Source of the DNA: Candidatus Giovannonibacteria bacterium RIFCSPLOWO2_12_FULL_43_11c
Lineage (GTDB): Bacteria > Patescibacteriota > Minisyncoccia > JACPKW01 > UBA11713
Reading direction: 5' to 3'
Assembly (NCBI GenBank): GCA_001780775.1
Contig: MFIO01000003.1
Coordinates: 1-46,471 of the forward strand
Length of the DNA: 46,471 nucleotides
In this document: positions 33,520 to 40,466 of the stretch, piece after piece
How the letters are laid out: each line of letters opens with the position of its first letter
Numbering within the stretch: position 1 is the first letter of the stretch
Program-made: the position numbers and the translations under genes
Notes under the pieces: model-generated
Told to the model about the DNA's origin: nothing
Databases searched by the model: none
Seen by the model: the letters and a program-made list of their open reading frames with translations, nothing else

Positions 33520-35010
33520 ATGATGACACCAATAAAACAATTAGAAAGGAGGACGGGATTCAGGCGTAGAGAAGATCGGCGGCCGAGGCTCGAACCGCAA
33601 GTAAAGCAGATTGCTTCGAGCGGTTTAAATTTGCGATTCGTACCACTCGGCGGATGCGGCGAGGTTACGCGCTCCTGCTACGTCTATGAGTATAATGACG
33701 ATATCGTCATCGTCGATATGGGCCTGCAATTTCCGGAAGAAGATATGCCAGGAATCGATTATATAATTCCTAATATAGATTATCTGCGACCAAAAAAGAA
33801 AAATATACGCGGAATTATCGTTACTCACGGACACTTGGATCACATAGGCGCAATTCCTCACCTTTTAGAGCCGCTTGGCTCTCCAGTTGTCTACACAATG
33901 CCATTAACCAAGGGTCTGATCCTAAAACGACAAGAAGATTTTAGAAGTTCTCCGCGTCCAAAAATTGAACTCGTAGACGAAAATTCAAAATTGAAGTTAG
34001 GAAATTTTGACATTGAGTTTTTTCACGTAAACCACAACATCCCGAATTCATTGGGAATTGTGTTAAAAAGCCCGGCAGGTATTGCAGTTCACACCGGAGA
34101 TTGGAAATTTGACCACACCCCCGTAAACGAAAAGCCAGCAGATATAACAAGACTCAAAGAAATAGGATCCGAAGGCGTTATGCTGATGGTTTCCGACTCA
34201 ACGGGATCACAGAAATCCGGAAGAACAATTTCCGAAACAGAAATTCAAAGAAATTTGGAAGAAATATTTTTAAAGACTGGGGGGCGGCTTATTGCGGCGA
34301 CATTTTCTTCCTTATTAACCCGAGTTCAGCAATTAATCTGGCTTTCGGAAAAATATGGAAGAAAAGTGCTGATTGAAGGAAGTTCAATGAAATCAACCGT
34401 CGCAGTAGCCCAAGAGCTTGGATATCTAAAAGTTAAGGGCGGAACGATAATTGGAAAAGAAGAGCTTTCGCATGTCGCTTCAAAGAATCTCACAATAATT
34501 TGCACGGGAGCGCAGGGCGAAGACCGGGCCGCGCTTATGCGGATCGCAAACAATGAACATAAATATCTCCAGCTCGAGAAAGATGATTCAGTAATTTTCT
34601 CTTCGTCAGTTGTCCCGGGGAATGAAGCTTCAGTGCAAAGATTAAAGGATATCCTCTATAAAAAAGCGAAGAAAATTTATCACTCCGAGACGATGGATAT
34701 TCACGCCTCTGGGCACGCGCAAGGAGACGACCTCAAAGAAATGCTCGAAATAATCAATCCGAAATATTTCATTCCCATGCACGGAACATATTTTATGCTT
34801 AAACTGCACGCGGATATAGCAATAGAGTCAGGAATAAAAATCCCAAATATCGTAATAGCAGAAGACGGGGAGATAGTCGAGATGAATAAAAACCAGATCA
34901 AGAAATTAAACCAGAAAGTCCCAGTGAACCTTGTTATGGTAGACGGGCTTGGCGTCGGGGATGTTAAAGAAGTTGTGCTTCGCGACCGGCAGATGCTCGC
35001 GGAAGATTGA
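33520..35010 (+). CDS. rnj: Ribonuclease J, interrupted by in-frame TGA
   Basis: RNase J is a metallo-beta-lactamase fold endo- and 5'-exoribonuclease central to mRNA decay and rRNA processing. A basic N-terminal extension of about 35 residues is followed by LRFVPLGGCGEVTRSCYVYE, the zinc motif HGHLDHIGAIPHL (from His103), HTGDWKFDHTP, the beta-CASP region, SGHAQGDDLKEML and PKYFIPMHGTYFML. The frame stops at TGA 35008-35010 after LRDRQMLAED, where homologues have a Gly and continue. The rest of the family domain is present in the same frame to 35286. With readthrough the protein would be 588 residues. The catalytic part is intact before the stop. Confidence 0.9.
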   Translation: MMTPIKQLERRTGFRRREDRRPRLEPQVKQIASSGLNLRFVPLGGCGEVTRSCYVYEYNDDIVIVDMGLQFPEEDMPGIDYIIPNIDYLRPKKKNIRGIIVTHGHLDHIGAIPHLLEPLGSPVVYTMPLTKGLILKRQEDFRSSPRPKIELVDENSKLKLGNFDIEFFHVNHNIPNSLGIVLKSPAGIAVHTGDWKFDHTPVNEKPADITRLKEIGSEGVMLMVSDSTGSQKSGRTISETEIQRNLEEIFLKTGGRLIAATFSSLLTRVQQLIWLSEKYGRKVLIEGSSMKSTVAVAQELGYLKVKGGTIIGKEELSHVASKNLTIICTGAQGEDRAALMRIANNEHKYLQLEKDDSVIFSSSVVPGNEASVQRLKDILYKKAKKIYHSETMDIHASGHAQGDDLKEMLEIINPKYFIPMHGTYFMLKLHADIAIESGIKIPNIVIAEDGEIVEMNKNQIKKLNQKVPVNLVMVDGLGVGDVKEVVLRDRQMLAED

Positions 35011-35286
35011 ATTTTCGTCATTATCGCAGTAGTTGATTCACAAACCGGAAAAGTCAAAGGTTCGCCGGATATAATTTCGCGCGGATTCGTTTATCTTCGC
35101 GAATCAAGAGAGCTTCTCGCGCAAGCTCGTCACCTTATCAAAAAAGTGATTGAGGAATCATCCGCCAAGATGCATCCTATCAATTGGACATTTTTAAGGG
35201 ATGAGATAAGAGAAAGTTTGGGCAAATTCCTATTTCGCAAAACCGAACGAAGGCCAATGGTATTGCCAGTTATAATTGAGGTGTAG
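35011..35286 (+). pseudogene. RNase J C-terminal domain after the in-frame TGA
   Basis: The frame of rnj continues without further stops for 91 codons to TAG 35284-35286: IFVIIAVVDSQTGKVKGSPD, IISRGFVYLRESRELLAQA, then KTERRPMVLPVIIEV. These are the normal C-terminal domain signatures of RNase J. No start codon with a ribosome site supports separate expression. One base change (GGA to TGA) would explain the break. Sequencing error, true inactivation of the C-terminal domain, and readthrough all remain possible. Confidence 0.85.
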
Positions 35287-35295
35287 AATAGAAAT

Positions 35296-36300
35296 ATGAC
35301 AGGCAAAACAAACCTGCCTGCCGGCAGGCAGGTCGCAGTAAGTGGGATTAAAGCATCCGGAGTTCTACACATCGGGAATTATATCGGGGCAATCGAACAA
35401 TTCGTTCGCCTGCAAAGTAAATACAAAATGTTTGTTTTTATTGCTGACCTTCACGCGATCACCGTCCCCCAAGACCCTAATGAGCTTCGGGAAAATACGT
35501 TAAATGTCGCAGCTTTGTATATCGCCTGCGGACTTGATCTTAAAAAAACGATTCTTTTTGTGCAATCGCATGTTCCGGCACATGTTGAATTGGGTTGGAT
35601 ATTAAATACACTTACGCCGTTGGGCGAACTTGAACGTATGACCCAGTTTAAAGACAAAAGCCAAGATAAAGGAGTTCTCGCGGGACTATTAAACTATCCG
35701 ACATTAATGGCCGCTGATATTCTTTTATACAGGCCTGACATTGTTCCAGTCGGGGAAGATCAAGTTCAGCATGTCGAGCTTACTCGAACTCTTGCGCGAA
35801 AATTTAACAGTCGCTTCGGCAGTACGTTCAAAGAACCAAAAGAGCTCTTGCGAAAAGAAGGCGCGAGAATCATGGCGATCGACAACCCAACAAAAAAAAT
35901 GTCTAAATCGGCGGGGTCGAATAATTACATAGCGCTGACCGATGAGCCGGATATAATCCGCAAAAAAATTAAAACAGCCGTGACTGATTCCGGATCGGAG
36001 ATTAAATACGACGTTAATAATAAACCGGGCATTTCGAATCTTCTTTCGATATATAGCGCGTTTTCGGGTGAATCGATCGCAAGCCTCGAGAAAAAATACG
36101 CCGGAAAAAATTATGGAACATTCAAATCAGATTTGGCAGAACTTTTAGTACAGAAACTCTCTCCCATTCAGGAAAAATATAAATCTCTTTTGAAAAACAA
36201 AAAATCTCTGATGAAAATTCTAGACGCCGGCGCAAAATCCGCCAACAAAGTTGCCGAAAAAACGATGGCCGTGGTCCACCAAAAAATAGGATTAATTTAA
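35296..36300 (+). CDS. trpS: Tryptophanyl-tRNA synthetase
   Basis: This class Ic synthetase charges tRNA-Trp and is 334 residues. It has the HIGH-like LHIGNYIGAIEQFV near 26-39, ADLHAITVPQDP, ADILLYRPDIVPVGEDQVQH, and the KMSKS loop (DNPTKKMSKSAGSNNY) near 200. The N-terminus is unusual: MTGKTNLPAGRQVAVSG, in which LPAGRQV is encoded by a palindromic element before the first strand VSGIKASGVLHIG. It lies 9 bases after the end of the RNase J frame and is convergent with the mutase gene (stops overlap by 4 bp). Confidence 0.96.
   Translation: MTGKTNLPAGRQVAVSGIKASGVLHIGNYIGAIEQFVRLQSKYKMFVFIADLHAITVPQDPNELRENTLNVAALYIACGLDLKKTILFVQSHVPAHVELGWILNTLTPLGELERMTQFKDKSQDKGVLAGLLNYPTLMAADILLYRPDIVPVGEDQVQHVELTRTLARKFNSRFGSTFKEPKELLRKEGARIMAIDNPTKKMSKSAGSNNYIALTDEPDIIRKKIKTAVTDSGSEIKYDVNNKPGISNLLSIYSAFSGESIASLEKKYAGKNYGTFKSDLAELLVQKLSPIQEKYKSLLKNKKSLMKILDAGAKSANKVAEKTMAVVHQKIGLI
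35312..35333. repeat. Perfect palindrome in the start of trpS
   Basis: A 22-bp perfect palindrome with arm ACCTGCCTGCC, in frame as NLPAGRQV. I recall this peptide signature from proteins of candidate-phyla genomes, where a dispersed palindromic element is inserted at tolerated sites. Here it lies at the extreme N-terminus of the enzyme. Confidence 0.85.
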
Positions 36301-37694
36301 GCTAATTTCGCCCCTTTTGAGAATAAGAAGCTCATTACTTCTTCTTTTTTTGCGTCAAAAACAGTTTTGGATTTCGCTTCGAGGACGAAGCGCAAAAGAT
36401 CCTCTGTGCCTGAAGGACGGATATTGAACCACCATTCCGGATATCGGAAGGTAACGCCGTCGAAATAATCCCGTTCCCCATCTTTAAATTTTTCTTCGAA
36501 CGCAGATTTCATCTCTCCCTTATTCTTAACTTCGAAGTTAATTTCCCCGGAATGAAAATAGCGGAAATATGGACGCATCATCTCCGATAAAGGCTCCTTT
36601 GAAGAAGACAGCACTTGAAGAATTTTTATCGTCGCGAAAAGAGCGGAGTCAGAGTAGAAAAAATCCTTGAAATAATAATGTCCTGATACTTCCCCGCCTA
36701 AAATCGCATCTTCTATTCTCATCTCTTCTTTTATAAATGAATGTCCAACGCGCGATCTGAAACATTTAATGCTCTCCACCTCCAAATCTTCAACGAGAGC
36801 GCGAGAAGAACGGCAGTAATCGTATACTACTCTATCGCCAGGATGCGCAAACTTTTTAGAAAGAAGCCATAAAATTCCATCCCCGCGAATCACCTCGCCT
36901 TTTTCATCAAGCACAAAAACGCGATCTCCATCGGGGTCAAAAAGAAAGCCAACATCGGCTTTTTTATTTAAAATAGTCTCTCTGATCAATCTCTGGGCTT
37001 CGGGCAAAAACGGATTAGGCTCCCTTACTAAGAGCGAGGGATCTGGTTCCATGAAAAGAGTTTGAAAATTAACATCTTTCAATAACGGCAAAATCTTTGA
37101 AAGCACTAATCCGACCGCTCCCCCGCCAACGTCAAAAACCGCGTTAATTTTTTTATTCATCTTAATATTTTTTGTCAGAAATTCAACATAGTCATCCAAA
37201 AAATTAACTCTTGTCAGTGTACCCCTTGGACCGCCGTATTCCGCAACCCCGCCTTTTATTATTTCCTTGATTTTATTAAGTCCCGTTTTTTCACTCTGTG
37301 TTTCTATTCCTTTATAAATTTTAAAACCATTAAACTGAATGGGGTTATGCGAAGCTGTCACCATAATTCCCCCGTCTGCCTTGCTTTTTGCGACAGAAAA
37401 AAGATGCATAGGCGTTGTCGCCTGTCCAACATAGATGACACCAATCCCTCTTGCCAAAAGTTTCTCAATTACCATCTCCGCGATTTCCGGCGACGTCGAG
37501 CGGACATCCTCGCCTACAACACAATTTCGACCACCGCCAGATTTTAGAAATTCGGCAAATGCTTCAGCGATCAGCTCAATAGTATTATGGTCAAGTTTTT
37601 CAGGGTAAAACCCCCTTATGTCATAGGGTTTAAAAACCTCTTCGTGAAAAGCCTTTTTCTTTATATGGACATCCATTGCTATATATTTTAACAT
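36297..37694 (-). CDS. Phosphomannomutase/phosphoglucomutase
   Basis: The 465-residue alpha-D-phosphohexomutase moves the phosphate between positions 1 and 6 of mannose or glucose. It shows FKPYDIRGFYPEKLD at the start, the catalytic serine motif GGIMVTASHNP, the metal loop FDPDGDRVFVLDEKG, the sugar loop GGEVSGHYYFKDFF and the phosphate loop RPSGTEDLLR. ATG 37694 is used; ATG 37676 (MDVHIKKKAF) is also possible. It supplies sugar phosphates for nucleotide sugars and surface glycans. Divergent from ychF with 14 bp between starts. Confidence 0.93.
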   Translation of the reverse strand: MLKYIAMDVHIKKKAFHEEVFKPYDIRGFYPEKLDHNTIELIAEAFAEFLKSGGGRNCVVGEDVRSTSPEIAEMVIEKLLARGIGVIYVGQATTPMHLFSVAKSKADGGIMVTASHNPIQFNGFKIYKGIETQSEKTGLNKIKEIIKGGVAEYGGPRGTLTRVNFLDDYVEFLTKNIKMNKKINAVFDVGGGAVGLVLSKILPLLKDVNFQTLFMEPDPSLLVREPNPFLPEAQRLIRETILNKKADVGFLFDPDGDRVFVLDEKGEVIRGDGILWLLSKKFAHPGDRVVYDYCRSSRALVEDLEVESIKCFRSRVGHSFIKEEMRIEDAILGGEVSGHYYFKDFFYSDSALFATIKILQVLSSSKEPLSEMMRPYFRYFHSGEINFEVKNKGEMKSAFEEKFKDGERDYFDGVTFRYPEWWFNIRPSGTEDLLRFVLEAKSKTVFDAKKEEVMSFLFSKGAKLA

Positions 37695-37708
37695 AATGGG
37701 ATTCGATT

Positions 37709-38611
37709 ATGTCATTAAAGATAGGAATTGTCGGCCTGCCTAACGTAGGCAAATCAACGTTGTTCCAGGCGCTGACAAAAAAAGAAGTTGACCGTTCGAA
37801 CTATCCTTTTGCCACGATAGACCCAAACATCGGCATCGTGGAGGTTCCGGACGTGAGGCTGAAAAAACTCGCGGAAATTTCTCATTCGAAAAAAATTATC
37901 CCAGCGGTCGTTGAATTCGTCGATATCGCTGGGCTTGTCAAGGGTGCCGCCGAAGGAGAAGGTTTGGGAAATAAATTTTTAACGCATATCCGTGAGGTGG
38001 ATGCGATTTTGGAAGTAGTGCGGGTATTCGAAGATGACGGGGTTATACACGTAGCCGGCAAGCCAAATCCGGCATCAGATATTGAGACTATACAAATAGA
38101 ACTCGAATTAAAAGATATTGAGACCAAAGAAAAAGCAAAAGATAAATCGCAATTGCAGCTGCTTTCCCAAAAACCGGTTCTTTATATTTTTAATGTCGCG
38201 GAAAAAAATAATCTTGAGATACCGGAGATGCCTAATTCTTTAACGCTCGACATCAAAAAAGAATTTGAGATATCTGAGCTCGAGGAAAAAGACAGAGAGG
38301 AATTAGAAGTTGAATCTAGGCTGCCGGAATTGATACGAAAAGCGTATGAATTTCTGGGCCTGATAACCTTCTTCACAACCGGCGAAGACGAATCTCGCGC
38401 GTGGACTATTCCTAAAAATTCGACTGCCCAACGGGCAGGACGAGCTATCCACAGTGATTTTGAAGAAAAATTCATACGCGCAGACATCATTTCTTACGGA
38501 AAATTCATGGAATCTGAGTCTATATCCAAAGCCCGTGAAACCGGCTTGTTAAGAACCGAGGGAAAAGAATACGTAGTGAAAGACGGCGATATTATTGAAT
38601 TTAAAATATAG
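37709..38611 (+). CDS. ychF: Redox/ribosome-associated P-loop ATPase YchF (OLA1), short form
   Basis: The protein has 300 residues compared with about 363 usually. G1 is GIVGLPNVGKSTLFQALTKK, with NYPFATIDPN, the G3 DIAGLVKGAAEGEGLGNKFL, and the TGS-like C-terminus WTIPKNSTAQRAGRAIHSDF, FIRADIISYGKF, EGKEYVVKDGDIIEFKI. The coiled-coil part is shortened (about 115-165). YchF binds ribosomes and hydrolyses ATP. It starts a run of genes with rpsF, ssb and rpsR. Confidence 0.93.
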   Translation: MSLKIGIVGLPNVGKSTLFQALTKKEVDRSNYPFATIDPNIGIVEVPDVRLKKLAEISHSKKIIPAVVEFVDIAGLVKGAAEGEGLGNKFLTHIREVDAILEVVRVFEDDGVIHVAGKPNPASDIETIQIELELKDIETKEKAKDKSQLQLLSQKPVLYIFNVAEKNNLEIPEMPNSLTLDIKKEFEISELEEKDREELEVESRLPELIRKAYEFLGLITFFTTGEDESRAWTIPKNSTAQRAGRAIHSDFEEKFIRADIISYGKFMESESISKARETGLLRTEGKEYVVKDGDIIEFKI

Positions 38612-38629
38612 GTCTGATATACTTTTCCC

Positions 38630-39031
38630 ATGCAACCAGAATCCAAATTATACGAGATTGCCTACGTCTTAAAGGGAGAAACTGAAGAGGAAGCCATAAA
38701 TAATCTCGACAACCTGAAAAAATACGTTGAGGGAAATGGCGGGATGAATCTTGAAGAATCCAAGCCGTTTAAGCGCCGCCTTGCCTACCCATTAGGAAAA
38801 GTTAGGGAGGCCTTTTCAGGAAATATCAAATTCTTCCTGAAGCCGGTTGCCGTTAAAAATCTTGAAGAATTTTTGAGGCGCGAGAGTAGCCTTTTGAGAT
38901 TTCTCTTGACTGTTTCAAAACGTCAAATAAACAAACCATCTCGGCCTAAGAAAATCAGGAGAGTAGCTGAAATAAGCAATAGCGACATCAAGGAAATTGA
39001 TAAAAAATTAGAGGAAATATTAGGACAATAA
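38630..39031 (+). CDS. rpsF: 30S ribosomal protein S6
   Basis: The 133-residue protein shows YEIAYVLKGETEEEAINNLD, FKRRLAYPLGKVREAFSGNI and LRRESSLLRFLLTVSKRQI, the S6 ferredoxin-like fold. It binds S18 and 16S rRNA in the small subunit platform. A C-terminal extension (about 100-133) rich in Lys and Glu is longer than in E. coli minimal forms. It ends 1 base before ssb. Confidence 0.92.
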   Translation: MQPESKLYEIAYVLKGETEEEAINNLDNLKKYVEGNGGMNLEESKPFKRRLAYPLGKVREAFSGNIKFFLKPVAVKNLEEFLRRESSLLRFLLTVSKRQINKPSRPKKIRRVAEISNSDIKEIDKKLEEILGQ

Positions 39032-39032
39032 G

Positions 39033-39491
39033 ATGAATTTAAACAAAGTATTTTTAATAGGCAATCTGACGCGCGACCCGGAAATGCGGGCTCTGCCCTC
39101 TGGTCAAAGCGTGGCCTCGTTTGGAATTGCCACCAATAGGATTTACAAGAAAGACGGCAAACAAGAGAAACAAACCGAGTTTCATAACATCGTGGCGTTT
39201 GGTCGCCTAGCGGAGATTTGCTCCCAATACCTTACGCGCGGCAAGATGGTTTTTGTAGAAGGGCGGCTTGTAAACAGAAATTGGGAGGCCAAAGACGGCA
39301 CAAAGAAAAATCGCACGGAGATCATAATGGAGAACATGCAAATGGGGCCGAGGGGAGACTGGAAACCAGCCGACCCGCCTGCCGGCGAGGCAGGAGCTTC
39401 AGCGAAGGAGGGAGGTCAATCAAAAAAAGAAGATATCGAGACAATCGAATATCCGAGCGATGACATTAACCCAGATGAAATACCGTTCTGA
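39033..39491 (+). CDS. ssb: Single-stranded DNA-binding protein
   Basis: The 152-residue protein has an OB fold (NKVFLIGNLTRDPEMRALPS, GQSVASFGIATNRIYKKDGK, QTEFHNIVAFGRLAEICSQY, LTRGKMVFVEGRLVNRNW), a flexible linker and the acidic tip NPDEIPF that recruits repair and replication proteins. The linker carries a palindromic element (DPPAGEAG). The stop is TGA immediately after the DEIPF tip, which shows that UGA is a stop here. It overlaps the rpsR start by 17 bp. Confidence 0.96.
   Translation: MNLNKVFLIGNLTRDPEMRALPSGQSVASFGIATNRIYKKDGKQEKQTEFHNIVAFGRLAEICSQYLTRGKMVFVEGRLVNRNWEAKDGTKKNRTEIIMENMQMGPRGDWKPADPPAGEAGASAKEGGQSKKEDIETIEYPSDDINPDEIPF
39378..39394. repeat. Palindromic element inside ssb
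   Basis: CCTGCC (39378-39383), GGCGA and GGCAGG (39389-39394), encoding PPAGEAG within the disordered linker. The arm CCTGCC is shared with the trpS palindrome, so the two are probably members of one family. Confidence 0.7.
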
Positions 39492-39699
39492 AAACATAAA
39501 AAAACAGTGCTATTTCTGCACATCCAACATGAGGGGGGTAGATTACAAAGATGTACTCACATTAAAGCGTTTTTTGGATCCTCAATTCAAAATAATGCCA
39601 AAAAAGAGGTCTGGTCTTTGCTCGTTGCATCAAAGAAAGCTCGCAAAAGCGGTAAAAAGAGCAAGGATAATCGTTTCCCTTCCATTTATAGTCAGATAG
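39475..39699 (+). CDS. rpsR: 30S ribosomal protein S18
   Basis: The 74-residue protein has CYFCTSNMRGVDYKDVLTLK, the conserved RFLDPQFKIMPKKRSGLCSL and HQRKLAKAVKRARIIVSLPF of bS18. ATG 39475 lies inside the ssb end (17-bp overlap). An ATG at 39460 would add five residues within ssb. It pairs with S6 on the ribosome. It is convergent with the TPR gene, overlapping by 8 bp at the stops. Confidence 0.94.
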   Translation: MKYRSENIKKQCYFCTSNMRGVDYKDVLTLKRFLDPQFKIMPKKRSGLCSLHQRKLAKAVKRARIIVSLPFIVR

Positions 39700-40363
39700 A
39701 CGCGTTAAATTCGTCCAATATCTTCTCCAGCCATAGTGAAATGGCTCTGTTTTTTGATATTCCTTCCTCAAGAATTGCGCGAGCTTTAGAATTGTCTTTA
39801 ATTTTAAATCTATAAAGTTCGTGGAGTTTCTGGTAAACCATTAATTGTGATGGATCTAGCGCTATTGATTTGCGGTAACTCGCTTCGGCTTTAACATAAT
39901 CGTTCAAACCATACGTATATAGATCTCCCAAATTATGTTGGGGGATAAAATCGTCCGGACGCAAATACGAAGCGTATTCCCAAGCCTCTTTTGCGCCGAT
40001 AAAATCCCCTATAAAGTTTCTTTGCAACCCCAAATTAATCCAGTCGCTCTCCGAACTAGGGTTCTCGCGAAGAGAAGCGATTATTTCTTTAATAGCGTTC
40101 ATTGCCATAACCTTTGATTCAGCCGACAAATTGGCTTTAATCTCGGGCGGGTAGGCTAGGGTTGGAACGGGCTTTTTGTTTACCGGAACAGGAATTACCG
40201 TAATTTCCGGGGTGGATGAGGCATTATTATTTGCATTTGTCTTATTGGTTATAGACACTGCGTATTTGGAATTTAGATCCTGCCAAACAAAATATCCTCC
40301 CGCAAACATGATCAATATAGAAACGGCCAATGCTAGAATTAATTTTCTATCAATTTGAAACAT
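39692..40363 (-). CDS. Membrane-anchored TPR protein
   Basis: The 223-residue protein has an N-terminal membrane helix (LILALAVSILIMFAGGYFVW), a low-complexity Asn/Thr/Pro linker (about 35-75), and three or so tetratricopeptide repeats: SDWINLGLQRNFIGDFIGAK, FIPQHNLGDLYTYGLNDYVK, QLMVYQKLHELYRFKIKDNS. It is probably a scaffold on the outer face of the membrane. No partner is evident. The next gene upstream on the same strand is the S-layer-like gene, separated by a terminator. Confidence 0.8.
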   Translation of the reverse strand: MFQIDRKLILALAVSILIMFAGGYFVWQDLNSKYAVSITNKTNANNNASSTPEITVIPVPVNKKPVPTLAYPPEIKANLSAESKVMAMNAIKEIIASLRENPSSESDWINLGLQRNFIGDFIGAKEAWEYASYLRPDDFIPQHNLGDLYTYGLNDYVKAEASYRKSIALDPSQLMVYQKLHELYRFKIKDNSKARAILEEGISKNRAISLWLEKILDEFNASI

Positions 40364-40393
40364 AACTTATTCTATATTCTTCAAGACAAAATC

Positions 40394-40417
40394 AAAAGCC
40401 CCCTTTCGGGGGCTTTT
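40394..40417 (-). terminator. Rho-independent terminator of the S-layer-like gene
   Basis: AAAAGCCCCC, loop TTTC and GGGGGCTTTT form a 10-bp stem. On the minus strand TTTT and TGATTTTG follow. It lies 50 bases beyond the stop at 40467, and the A/T symmetry means it may work in both directions. Confidence 0.9.
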
Positions 40418-40466
40418 GTCAGGTTCTAGGTCACAAGCACTAGATCCTGTCTGCCATAGAAGCAGA

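Noticed and set aside
33520-35286. UGA read as glycine (code 25) in this organism
   Set aside because: ssb ends at TGA right after its canonical DEIPF tip, and htpX and the flavoprotein gene end at TGA within tight start/stop overlaps. Only rnj shows a TGA inside conserved sequence.
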